From positions 1,178,001 to 1,242,000 of the forward strand of contig JAFFSR010000370.1 in assembly GCA_017163975.1 (NCBI GenBank): a stretch of 64,000 nt of DNA. The letters are read 5' to 3'. The notes beneath the pieces were generated by a model. It searched no databases. It saw only the letters and a list, made by a program, of their open reading frames with translations, and was not told the origin of the DNA. This document shows, piece after piece, positions 44,893 to 55,944 of this stretch. Source of the DNA: Anastatus disparis. Taxonomy: Eukaryota > Arthropoda > Insecta > Hymenoptera > Eupelmidae. Position numbers and translations under genes: made by a program. Position 1 is the first letter of the stretch. Each line of letters begins with the position of its first letter.

Positions 44893-45283
44893 ATGCAAAC
44901 TGAATAAAAAATTTCAACCATCAACAAAAAAATTTATATTTTTATAAATTTAAAATCATCATAACTTCGGTTCTAATCAATAAAAAAATTTGATCGAGGG
45001 TTTATTTTAGAGATTTTTGTTAATATTTTTAATAAATTAATAAATAAAAGCATAAACGAATTGTTAAAAGACGTAATAGTTGAAAAAATGGCATGATGCG
45101 CCATGGTATCAAAACTTTAAAATGAAAAATATAAAGAAAAAAGTTTGAAAATCTGTTTAAAAAAAATAAGGCAAAATAGCATATTCTGACCTATCCTAAA
45201 AGTTAGTATTTTTTATGTATAAAAACATATAAAAATTTTAACAAAAAAAAAATATAGTTTTTGAGAAAATTGCGTTTGAAAAA

Positions 45284-45968
45284 AATCTCTTTTTTCTTAT
45301 CCCCTGGCGAAAAGTACGTCGAAAGACGTCTACTTTCTGAGAGAGAAGTTAAGCATTATCTACGGCGGCTCGGCGCACTAGCAATGCGCAATCGTGTTGA
45401 CGCTCTGTTTTTCACAGCAGTTAAGAATAGAGAGGGCTACGTCTATCCTTCTCTGTCCGCCGGCGTTAGACATTGACTCTCTCCCTCTCTCTTTCTTTTT
45501 CATACAGAATAGAGAGGGTTGCGTCTATCCTTCTCTGTCCGCCGGCTTTAAGAATTGACTCTCTCCCTCTCTCTTTCTTTCTCTTATATGTACAATAAAG
45601 GTAGCCGCGAATGGAGGGGGCTATGTCTAGCCTTCTTTGCCGGTTACAACAAGCAGTATATCTTTTTCTTTATTTTTCTTATATAGTAATTTTAAATATT
45701 TTATTATTAAAATCTAACTTGTTTTATTTTGTGAATTATAAATTGCAGTGTGTTATAAAGTGTGTAAATTATAAAATGTGAGTGAAATATTGATGGTTTA
45801 TTTTAATGATTTATCATCAGTGGGAGAGGGGCAGAGAAGGATAGAGCATACTCGGTCAATAGCAGCAAGCGATTCATCGCGGTATTTTTATTTTAATGAT
45901 TTATCATCAAAAACGAATTATCACAACGGGTAAGTTGGACGTACTTTTCGCCGGGAATAAGAAAAAAT
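45284..45968. mobile_element. short-TIR element with an 86-bp direct duplication
   Basis: CTTATCCCCTGGCGAAAAGT and ACTTTTCGCCGGGAATAAG form ends of about 30 bp. Inside, AGAATAGAGAGGG...CTATCCTTCTCTGTCCGCC occurs twice at about 86-bp spacing (45425 and 45510), with a third, diverged copy near 45610. GC-richer than its surroundings. No gene recognised in the 71-residue ORF. Confidence 0.6.
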
Positions 45969-45970
45969 CG

Positions 45971-46092
45971 TATATTCACCTCGGGAGAGAAGTTGACCAT
46001 CAATTGCTCGCGTATTTGCCCCCTCGCTGCGCTCGGGGGCAAATCTTACGCGAGCATTTAATGGTCAACTTCTCTCCCTAGGTTAATAATAT
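45971..46092. repeat. 122-bp hairpin
   Basis: TCGGGAGAGAAGTTGACCAT, TGCTCGCG and TTTGCCCCC pair with GGGGGCAAA, CGCGAGCA and ATGGTCAACTTCTCTCCC around CTCGCTGCGCTCG. Almost the whole segment is one stem. Confidence 0.85.
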
Positions 46093-46536
46093 ACTATTTT
46101 CGTTTTTTTATGAATAACTCAGAGAGATCAACTTGTATCGCAAAAATCGAAACGACATTTAGAACTAGACTAAATTTCGCACATTTTCATTAAGAGAACG
46201 TCCAAAAAGGTCAAAAATTGACGAAGCTACGGCAATTTGAAAATTGAGGTTCATTTTAAATTTTTTAATTTTCATTTTTACCCCCAACACTAAATACGCT
46301 GTAGCGAGGAAAAAACATATTTTCGAGCGTTCTATGAGGTAAATTTTATCTTCATATACATATTGGAAGGTGTTTTTATCACTTAGGAGAGAAAAAAAAA
46401 TTTGATCAGTGACGGCCTGCATGAATCTGAATGGAATCAGTCAAATAATGAATGACATCTGTGTGTATGTGTATATGAGTATATATGATTGTATGTATGT
46501 ATAAGTGTGTATGCCGCGCTTTCATACACAAGAGTA

Positions 46537-47310
46537 TGTTACGTCACGACGTATCTTTTTAATTTCTTTCATTTATAATTTTAAAGTATCTTTTCACGTC
46601 ATGAACTAATTAAAGCAGTTATTGAACAATAAAGGAATTTGACAAGCTAAACAGAAAAAGCGAAACAGTAAAGAAACTTGAAGTTTAATATTGGTCAATA
46701 AAACTCTTTAGTTAGCAAAATTATAAAATTAAGTAGTTCAAATCAACAACGAGTATTACGAAATTACTAAGCGAATTCTAAAATCTTTAAGAAAACATAT
46801 TATTAAAATATAAGAAAATTTATAAATAAAATCGGATAAATCTCATAAACAAAATGAGTATAAAAACCAAATGAAACAAATGATATTCGGAATATTACCC
46901 CGGGTGTCTTATTGGTAATACGTTTACACTGCCCGCCAAGTTTTATATTTCAAAGCAATTGCTATTATTAAATATACATGTATCAATTATTAAAATATAT
47001 ACGCGCATAAAAATCAATTATATTAAAAGTGTTAAAAAATATCAATAAACCTCGAGGATCTATTACATATTGTGCCTATTCATTTGTCCGCCCATACCTA
47101 GCACCAATCTACTGAGAAATACTACAAGGTAAGAATATATAATTATTTAATAAACTCTTTATTTTCAAGAATCAAGTTTATCCTTTAATACTATTCAATC
47201 GTGAGAGCGATTTTGTTCAATTAAATATTGGTGGAGTTTTCCACCACTAGATTCATACATCTCTATCTTTATACATTTTATAAATAAATTCAACATTTTA
47301 AACATACATA

Positions 47311-47341
<31 letters not shown>

Positions 47342-47414
47342 TAATGCAATTAATTAATATAATTAAATAACATATACACTTTTATTTAGTCCTGGTGCAA
47401 GCCAGGACTTAACA
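46537..47414 (+). repeat. 5' LTR of the env-bearing element
   Basis: 878 bp, TGTTACGTCACGACG to GGACTTAACA. It ends in a hairpin, AGTCCTGG / CCAGGACT (47388-47409). A (TA)n tract (47316-47341) is longer than in the 3' LTR. Several AATAAA words, for example TTCAATAAAGG-like ACAATAAAGG at 46627. Confidence 0.95.
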
Positions 47415-47417
47415 TTT

Positions 47418-47435
47418 TGGTTCCGGTACAAACTT
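47418..47435 (+). promoter_or_regulatory. candidate primer binding site
   Basis: TGGTTCCGGTACAAAC starts three bases after the LTR, the expected place and first bases (TGG, complement of tRNA CCA). I could not assign the tRNA. Confidence 0.5.
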
Positions 47436-47640
47436 TTTAATTGAGAAATCGTATTGAATATATTGAAGGATAATCAAAGAAAATTTATAATTCTTCACCT
47501 ATTTATATATAAAGTGCATAAAAATATATTCAAAGGGCTTATAATAAAGTGTTCAAAAGTGTGTTAATTAACCGCCAAGTGCGTCAAATAAAATATTATA
47601 TATTAAAGGCACAAATCAAATAAATATACATAAAATTAAA

Positions 47641-48270
47641 CGTGAAGTGCATTATTAAAAGCGAATAGCGTCATCGAGAATAAAAATATTAAACGCGAAG
47701 TGTATTATTAAATACGAATAGCGTCATCGAAAATAAAAATATTAAGAGGAGGTCACGTATCTCTGTCCTATTCTAATCAAAAAAATGATTTTTTTACAAA
47801 AACTAATAACTTTGTCAAAAAATGAAGAGAAAGCCGCATCTTGCATCAAAAAAAGCAATATTTTCTTTGATAAGAAAAAATTTATATAATTGCTTCGTTC
47901 TCAAGAAAACCTTGAAAAACCAAATTGTCCACCCTAACCTCTATGATTTAAGTTTTTCAAGGTTTTCTTGAAAACGAAGCAATAAAATTAATTTTTTCTT
48001 AACAAAGAAAATATCGCTTTTTTTATTACGAGATGCGGCTTTCTCTTCATTTTTTGATAAAGTTGTTAGTTTGTGTAAAAAACTCAATTCTTTGATTAGA
48101 CAAGGACAGAGATACGTGACCTCCTCTTAAACGCGAAGTGTATTATCAAATACGAATAGTGTCATTAAAAATAAAATATTAAACGCGAAGTGTATTATCA
48201 AATACGAATAGTGTTATTAAAAATAAATTATTAAACACGAAGTGTATCATTAAATACGAATAGTGTAAAA
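47641..48270 (+). repeat. minisatellite of about 53 bp in the provirus leader
   Basis: CGCGAAGTGTATTATTAAAT plus ACGAATAGCGTCATCG recurs at about 47641, 47694, 48131, 48182 and 48236; the 381-bp element c splits it. It lies between the primer site and gag, where Drosophila gypsy carries its repeated insulator-protein sites. A similar role is speculation. Confidence 0.85.
47746..48126. mobile_element. 381-bp TTAA hairpin MITE, copy c
   Basis: TTAA (47742-47745, 48127-48130) flanks GAGGAGGTCACGTATCTCTG and its inverse. Inserted in the leader minisatellite, which continues on both sides. Confidence 0.93.
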
Positions 48271-48943
48271 AAAATAAAATTAATACATTATACGCATGGT
48301 GCATAATTGAAATAATTTTTATATACGCGAAATTGCGCGATTTAAAATCATACAATACAATTTACATAAAAAAAATTTTTTTTTTCTTGTTAATAAAAAT
48401 AAATGTAAAATCATCAAATCAATAAATAAATCTATATTTTAGCAAGAATAATTATAAATAAGAAATCAAGTAAAAATTACAAATTCTTTTATAAACTGAT
48501 TTCAAATAATATCATTTAATTAGTGCATTGAGAAATTACAACAGATATCAATAATTTTTGCATAATAATTTAATTTTAAAAGTGAAATAAGTTTCAAGTT
48601 CACGATTAATAAAAGAAATAAAAAGGAAAGTTGACTAAACAGTAAAAAGTTATATTAAATAATACTAAAAACATATACATTTTTGTGAAAAGAATATAAA
48701 GTAAATTTAAAGATATCTAAACAAAGTAAACAAACGGCATAAACAATTGTCATCAAAACATTACAAGTGTATTGAACTTTGAAAATACAATCTCAGCAAA
48801 ATTTCTTTTTTTTACCGTATGCTCTCGTGTAGGTATAACAGCAGTGAGTTAATATCAAGTTTCAAAACATAGATCGGCAAAATTCTTTACTTTTATGTAA
48901 GAATAGTAGGTCAGTGTCAAAGAATTGTTATACAATTGATTGA
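48271..48943 (+). other. provirus leader, no ORF
   Basis: AT-rich sequence before gag. A TGA at 48941-48943 closes the gag frame, so the Gag N-terminus is missing or lies in another frame. TACCGTATGCTCTCGTGTAG at 48815 is the only GC-richer stretch. Confidence 0.6.
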
Positions 48944-50175
48944 TATACAATTGATGAATTTATTAAAATTGTAAAAAAATTATATCCTGAAATTGATAAT
49001 TTATATACTTTATATGGGAAATTAGAACAAATTCAACAAGAACTTAATGAACCAGTAGAAGGATATATAACAAGAATAAAAGAATTAACGGAGAAAATCA
49101 GAGATAAAAAGAAAAACGAGATTGGAATAGAAAGAGCAACCTTAGAACGATTTATTAATCGATTAAATCAAGATGAATTTAAATATTTTAAACAGGGGCT
49201 AGTTAACGAAATAAGATATGAAATGAAAGTAGCAGACAATTTCTCTGATGCAACTATAGAAGCAATTAAAATAGAAAAACAGTTAAAAAAACAAAACGCT
49301 ATAAGAGAAAATCCAATTAAACAGAAAATTATGTTTAGTAATATTTTGCAAGAAGAAATCAAACAAATACAGTGTTGTCAAATATGCAAAAATACTGGTC
49401 ACGAAGCATTATATTGCAATATAGCAGGTTGCGTATACTGTAAAGAACCAAATCATTCATCATTTGAATGCTCCAATACAAAAAATAAAATAAGATTGAT
49501 ACGTAAATTTTGCAATCTATTGGGTCATTCAAGAAGCACGTGTGATTTATTAAATGACAATGAATATTATTGTCAATACTGTCAAGAAAGTAATCATAAA
49601 ATTAATCAGTGCCCAATAATACGAAAATATGAGATATGTTGGAAATGTAATAAGAATGGACACAACCTAAATTTTTGCACTGATGTTATTGAAAAAAAAA
49701 TTTCACAAGTATGCGAGCTTTGTAACGATAAAAATCATATGACAAATGATTGTGAAAAAGGTAAAAATATTTATAAACCAAGCTAAGGCAAGCAATCAAA
49801 TACGATGTCAATTATGTGATAAATGGGGTCACTCAGGTAAAGAATGCAGAAATAATAACATTGGTCAAAATAATTTTAATCAGAATAAGATGTTTGTCGG
49901 AAATAACAGAAATAATAATTCATATGGACAACGAATTCAAATGAAATTTTGTAAATATTGCAAAAATAGAGGGCATAATATAGAGGAATGTAGAAGAATA
50001 CAATACAAAAAACCTCAAAACGCAAATCAAAATTTACAATGCCCATATTGTAAAAAATTAGGACATTCAATCAATTCATGCTTTACATTAAAGAATATAG
50101 AAAGCAAGTTAAGTAAATTTGCACATTTTGCAAAAGCATTAATCACACAGAGAAAGAATGTCAAGCTAAATTAAA
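48944..50175 (+). pseudogene. gag with about ten CCHC zinc knuckles
   Basis: An open frame from 48944 gives IKIVKKLYPEIDNLYTLYGK, YITRIKELTEKIRDKK and RATLERFINRLNQDEFKYF, a capsid C-terminal-like helical region. Then a run of C-x2-C-x4-H-x4-C knuckles, starting CQICKNTGHEALYC (49376-49417), CVYCKEPNHSSFEC, one with the first Cys lost, CQYCQESNHKINQC, CWKCNKNGHNLNFC and CELCNDKNHMTNDC. A frameshift at about 49765 moves to CQLCDKWGHSGKEC, CKYCKNRGHNIEEC and CPYCKKLGHSINSC; a second shift gives CTFCKSINHTEKEC (about 50117). Knuckles bind RNA for packaging; one to three is usual, so ten is exceptional. No start codon seen. Confidence 0.88.
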
Positions 50176-50278
50176 CACATCAGCTCATATACAGGGAAAC
50201 GCATAAACTCGACTTGGAAAGAGCGTACAAGACGAGTTTCGCAACAAAAGTCGCTCAAAAATTATATTGACATTCAAT

Positions 50279-51066
50279 TTTTTGCAAGAACACACGAAAT
50301 TGATTATGACTTCGAAGTAGGTGATGAGTTTAATGAAAATGAAACTAATAAAGAGTACGTTAAAATTATTGAACAAAAAGAAACTTTACATAATGCAATG
50401 GAATTTAAACCAGAAATAAAACATGATTCAACAACAATAAAATTACATAATGAAAGAAATATAGCGAACAATGAATTGAAAAAAATTATACAATTTAAAA
50501 CTGAAAACATTAATGATAATAATAATATACCAATTTATATATTTAAATTAGGTGACACATTACAATTTATCGAGATACGAAATCCGTATACAAATGATTT
50601 ATGTAAATTATTAATAGATACAGGTGCCCAACTTAACATCATAAAAGAAAAATTAGTACCACAAAATTCTATTAATAATAATATTAAAATATATTTGTCA
50701 GGAATTACTGATATTCCGGTTAAAACATGTGGTTTAATCACTTTTCCTATTAATAATTCGCATACAAATTTCCACGTAGCATCTGAAAAATTTTCAATAC
50801 CTTACGATGGTATTTTAGGCATAGATGTATTAAGAAAAAATAAGTTGAGACTAGATAAGGGATATTTAGAAATAAATGGTACAAAATTCTTTATTCAAAC
50901 AGATTATAAAAACGATAAAAATTCATTGATAAATTTATGTACAGAAAACATCGAAATTAATGACACAGCAGTTAATAACGCTTTTCATTATATCATGCTA
51001 ATGCAAGACAATAATCACATATTTTCGATTACACAATTTCTACAGAATAAGAATGAAAATATTTAA
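50279..51066 (+). pseudogene. protease region of the provirus
   Basis: The frame opens before ATG 50398. The aspartic protease shows LLIDTGAQLNIIKEKLVPQ (catalytic DTG) and, about 60 residues on, IPYDGILGIDVLRKNKLRL, the substrate-flap to GILG/D strand typical of gypsy proteases. It ends at TAA 51064-51066, in the same frame as the RT ORF that starts six bases later, so this is one pol frame with a single stop. Confidence 0.88.
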
Positions 51067-51072
51067 AATTTT

Positions 51073-52576
51073 ATGAAAGAAATAAACTGTGTTTTAAAAA
51101 AAGATAAATATAAAAATAATAAGAATATAGAATATGGACAAGTTCTACTAAAACTTGAAGAAAATACAAATTTCAACATTAATAATAAAGACAAACAATT
51201 TCTAACATGTTTTATGGAAAAAGATATTTCAACAAATTTTATATTAGATAATCAAGAAGAAGAATTTAATAAATTACAAGAAAATTTAATGCATAAAAAT
51301 GTAAATTATATTAGTGAAGAAAAAAATGATCGTAGAGAGGAATTATTAAGTAAAATAAGTTTAAATCATTTAAGTGAAGAAAAAGAACAAAATATAAAGA
51401 ACTTAATTTTAGAAAATGATGACATATTTTGGTTAGAAGGAGAGGAAATGGGAAAATGTAATTTAGAACACCATGAAATAAATTTAACAGATAATAAACC
51501 AATATATGTTAAACAATTTCCATTGCCATATAAGTCAAAAGAAATCGCTATAGAAGAAACAAAAAAATTAATTGAAAATAATTTAGTGAGACCATCTAAA
51601 AGTGCTTATAATGCACCAGCATTTGTAGTAAAGAAAAAACCAGGTAATGATGGGAAAGAAAGATGGCGATTAGTTATAGATTATAGAAAATTAAATGATA
51701 AAACAATACCTGACCCATATTTAATACCATCAATAACAGAAATTATTGATGACTTAGGTGGAAATAAATATTTTACGACTGTAGATATGGTATCAGCCTT
51801 CCATTGGGTACCTATGAAAGAATCGGATATTCATAAGACAGCTTTTAGCGTTCATTCATTAGGGAGATTTGAATTCATGGTTTTACCTTTTGGTTTAACA
51901 AATTCTCCACGAACATTTATGAGACTCGCTAACACTGCTCTGGGTGAACTTATTAACAAGAAAATATGCCACGTATATATTGATGACATAATTATAGCTG
52001 CAAAATCACAAAAAAAACATAATATTAAATTCAATTTAGTAGCATCAAAACTTAGAGAAGCTGGATTAAAACTAGAACCAAAAAAATGTGAATTTATGAA
52101 GGAAGAAGTAACGTTTTTAGGACATATTATAAGCGAAAATGGGATAAAAGCAGATCCAAAGAAAGTCGAAGCAGTAAAATTATTTCCAATTCCGAAAACA
52201 GTTAAAAATATTAGAGAATTCTTGGGACTAGCAGGATACTATAGAAGATTTATAAATGATTTCGCAAAAATAGCAAAACCAATAACATGTTTATTACAAA
52301 AAGATACAAAATTTTCATGGGATTCGGAACAGCAGCAAGCTTTTGATAAACTTAAAGAAACATTATGTACTGCTCCATTATTACAATTTCCACAACTAGA
52401 TAAGCCTTTTATAATTACAACTGATGCATCAGGATATGCATTAGGAGCTATATTATCTCAGGGAGAGATCGGAGAAGATAAACCTATAGCATATGCTTCA
52501 AGAGTTTTAAAAGGCCCAGAACTTAATTATCATACATACGAAAAAGAAGCATTAGGAATATTATTCGGTATAGAGT
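51073..52576 (+). pseudogene. reverse transcriptase and RNase H start of the provirus
   Basis: RT: VRPSKSAYNAPAFVVKKKPG, RWRLVIDYRKLNDKT, motif A FTTVDMVSAFHW, LPFGLTNSPRTFMR, and the catalytic YIDD in HVYIDDIIIAAKSQ, then FLGHIISENGIKADPKKVEA. Connection: FLGLAGYYRRFINDF. RNase H: FIITTDASGYALGAILSQG and YHTYEKEALGILFGIE, where it is cut by the solo LTR at 52577. All RT catalytic aspartates are present. The frame resumes in register at 54016. Confidence 0.93.
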
Positions 52577-54015
52577 TGTTACGACCAGATTTGGTTCGGT
52601 CGTTGAGTTCACAAAAAGAAATAAATTTCTTTTTATTGGGAACCAGTTTGTAGTCCCAGGACTTACCTCTCACCTTTTTACTATATATTTATTAAAATTA
52701 AATTCTAATTTAGTTTTAAAATAATCAAATTTTATAAAAGTTAATATCAAGTTTTAATTACTTAAATAAATTCCTCTTTTTGTGTTTTCTTTTATTTTTA
52801 TTTAATAATTAATACACATGTTATTTAATATATATAATAATTTTCCTTACGATTAAATTTTCCAAGAAGAGAAGGAGAAGATATATAAATGTATCCCTTG
52901 AAGTTCCGTCCTTTAATCTCCGCTTAGATTAACTTATTCCTACACGGTTAAGTTATCCGTGGCCAGATTAGTTTAGATTCTTCAATTCTTGGTCGTCCAG
53001 CGCTCAGCTAATTTATACGTTTATGTCGTCACTTGCACTTGCTTGTCTTTTTTTTTCACTAAATATTTATTGATTTAATTTTTGCAAAAATATTTATTTA
53101 TTTAAATGCAAAAATTGTAGTTTTATATTTTCTATACTATAATTTTTTTTTTCTATTAGCGAAGTAGGTTTCTAAGCTACTTCCTAATGAATTTAATGAT
53201 AATTAAACTGATTTAAAAAAAAACTAACACTAACTTTATCTCAGTGGACCAGCAGAGCCGACCTTGGCGGTTGCTATCGTATTATGACAAAAGGCCAAGA
53301 GTGACGTAGGGGGCTGTTTTTATTGCCTTGCGCCGGGCGATCGAGAGATGGAAAATCCAATCAAAACCTGACATGCAGCTGAAATTTTCAGAACAGAAAA
53401 TCATTCGATTGTTTTAGAGTTCATTGGCTTGCTTACCAATGCATTCTTGTACTTTCTTCTCCGTCTCTTCTTTACATTTGAAGTTTTCGCAATTTTTAAG
53501 AATGCTGAATCGGGACATTGCATGGAACTACTTTCTGTTTGAATTGAAAAAAATAGATTAATGAATAATTCCAATCCTTAAGAGCAGGTCGTATATCTCT
53601 ATCCTTTTCTAATCAAAGAATTTATTTTTTTGCAAAAACTAATAATTGTAGCAAAAAATAAGGAGATAGCCCCATCTCGTATAATAAAAAGGAAGATTTT
53701 CTTTGATGAGGAAAAATTATTTTTATTGTTTCATTTTGAAAAAAACCTTGAAAAACTTAAAAAATAAAGGTTAGGATGGACGATTCAGTTTTTCAAGGTT
53801 TTCTTAAAAACGAAGTGATAAAAATAATTTTTCCTCATAAAAGAAAATCTTCCTTTTTATTATACGAGATGGGGCTTTCTTCTTATTTTTTGCTACAATT
53901 ATTAATCTTTGTGAAAAAATCAATTTTTTGATTAGAAAAGGACAGATATACTCGACCTCCTCTTAATATAATTCATTTAACAATTTATAAGGGTTTAGTT
54001 CCATGGGATGTCACA
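52577..54015. mobile_element. solo LTR-like insertion in provirus RNase H (1439 bp)
   Basis: TGTTACGACCAG at the left, GGGATGTCACA at the right, GAGT duplicated on both sides (52573-52576, 54016-54019). TG...CA ends plus a 4-bp duplication fit a solo LTR of another gypsy or BEL element. It contains no ORF and carries the 381-bp element d, so it was about 1.05 kb before that. RNase H resumes exactly after it. Confidence 0.82.
53582..53962. mobile_element. 381-bp TTAA hairpin MITE, copy d
   Basis: TTAA (53578-53581, 53963-53966) flanks GAGCAGGTCGTATATCTCTA and GATATACTCGACCTCCTC. A diverged subfamily shared with half-copy b (GAGCAGGTCG). Third nesting level: inside a solo LTR inside the provirus. 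Confidence 0.92.
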
Positions 54016-54882
54016 GAGTCATTTAGAAATTATATTTTCGGAAATAAATTTATTATAGTAACGGATCATAAACCACTACTATCTTTTAGATCTGCAGATA
54101 AAAATAACAGAGTTCAAAGATGGCGACTTAAGCTATCAGAATACGATTTTGATGTAATATATAAGAAGGGAAAAATGAATGTGAATAGTGATGCGCTATC
54201 TAGAAATCCTATTGATACGGTAGAAATCAATGTGATAACTAGAGCTCAAAAAGCAAAGGAAAATGAAGTAAATATTAAATTAACAAATATACCTTCAAAT
54301 GAAATAAAAATACAAAAATTAAACGAAGAACGTACACGTATTAAAAATAAACGCGGTAGACCAAAAAAAGTAATCAAAGAAATAACCAACGAGGAAATTA
54401 AAAGTGTTGAAAACGAATTCGAAAAACAAGAAGAAATTTACTTAAATAAATCTAATACTATTATTTATTCTAAAAATTCTATACAAAGTAGAAAAGATAA
54501 TATATTACATTTAATTACTAATGAAAGGATATCTTTGGATGAGATTCAAGATGAATATTTTACACATAAAAATATTAATATAAATAACGATTTAAAAGAT
54601 AATGAAATTAAAATAATAAATTATAAAAAGAGAAAAACTTTTATAATGTGCTTGAATATAAAAGAATCATCAATTTTAATAAAAGAAAAATTAATAAATA
54701 ATTTAAACACGCTAAAAGATTTATTGATTGAAAATAATTGTACTATATTTAGTATATCAAAAAATATAAAAATAGTAAATATAAATTGGAACGAAATCGA
54801 AGAAATATTATACAATATTTTTAAAAATACAAATATAAAAGTTATAATTTGCTTAAATAATACAGAATATGTCGAAAAATAA
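54016..54882 (+). pseudogene. RNase H end and linker of provirus pol
   Basis: SFRNYIFGNKFIIVTDHKPL and RVQRWRLKLSEYDFDVIYKK, then NSDALSR, the usual end of gypsy RNase H. A Lys/Asn-rich linker of about 200 residues follows, longer than usual, with an AT-hook-like KNKRGRPKKV. It ends at an in-frame TAA (54880-54882); integrase continues in the same frame. Confidence 0.88.
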
Positions 54883-55927
54883 AAAAGAAATGAAATTTTT
54901 GAACTATATCATTCTTCAAGTTTAGGAGGTCATTCAGGAGTGAATAGAACATATAATCGAATTAAAAATAAATATTTCTGGGAAAATCTTAAAATTGATA
55001 TACAAAATCGTATTAAAAACTGTGAAATATGTCAGAGAAATAAATTAAAAAGAAATAAAACAAAACAACCTATGATAATAACAGATACTCCAGAGAAAAC
55101 ATTCGATAAAGTTTCACTAGATATAGTAGGACCTCTTAATATAACTAAAAATAATAACAAATATATATTAACTATTCAAGATCATTTATCAAAATTTTTA
55201 ATAGCTATCGCACTGAAAGATCAAACAGCAGAGACTATAGCTGACGCAATTATAAAAAAATTTATTTGCATTTTTAGTTCACCAAAACTAGTACTTACAG
55301 ATAAAGGCGCAAATTTTACAGGCAAATTAATAAAAGCTATTTCAAAAAGATTTAAATTTAAAAAAATCGAAACTACTGCCTTTCATCCACAATCTAATGG
55401 TTCATTAGAAAGGGCTCATCATCCTTTATGTGAATATTTAAAAAATTTTGCTGATAAAAAATTAGAATGGGATGATTGGCTTGAACTTGCACAATTCAAC
55501 TATAATACTAGTGTTCATTCAAGTCACAAATTTACACCACATGAACTAGTTTTCGCCTACCCAGCTAGATTACCATCTAGCAAACCCTTGAAATCATCAG
55601 AAAAATTACAAACTTTTAATGATTACATAGAAAAATTATTAATAAATATGAAAGATATTGCAAAAATAGCTCGTGAAAATTTAATACTATCAAAAGAAAA
55701 GTCTAAATTATATCATGATAGATTCATAAAACCTGTAGAATTTCAAATAGGTGATAAAGTATGGCTTATAAAAGAGCCAAAACCAGGTAAATTAGAAAAA
55801 AAATCAAAACCTGGGACCTTTTGAAGTATTAAAAGTCCACGAAAATAGCAATGTCTCTATAGATTTTAAGGGTGGCTCAAAATTAGTTCATGCAAATAAA
55901 TTAATTTTACATGAACGGAAAAATTAA
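54883..55927 (+). pseudogene. integrase of the provirus, frameshifted near the end
   Basis: Zinc-binding H-H-C-C region: ELYHSSSLGGHSGVNRTY and CEICQRNKLKR. Catalytic core: VSLDIVGPLNI, LTDKGANFTG and NGSLERAHHPL give the D, D, E triad, followed by LAQFNYNTSVHSSHKFTPHE and FQIGDKVWLIKEPKPGK. A one-base shift near 55810 ends the ORF at 55824; the remaining GPFEVLKVHENSNVSIDF to about 55927 is in the next frame. Confidence 0.92.
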
Positions 55928-55944
55928 TATTATTTTATGTTTCA

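Larger units (their letters stand above)
44892..46450 (+). repeat. R-A repeat, copy 3, interrupted
   Basis: 44892-45292 and 46090-46450 match copy 1 piece by piece (CAAACTGAATAAAAAATTTC; ACCTATCCTAAAAGTTAG; AACACTAAATACGCTGTAGC; GTGACGGCCTGCATGAATCT). Between them lie the inverted-repeat element 45284-45968 and the hairpin 45971-46092. Confidence 0.82.
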
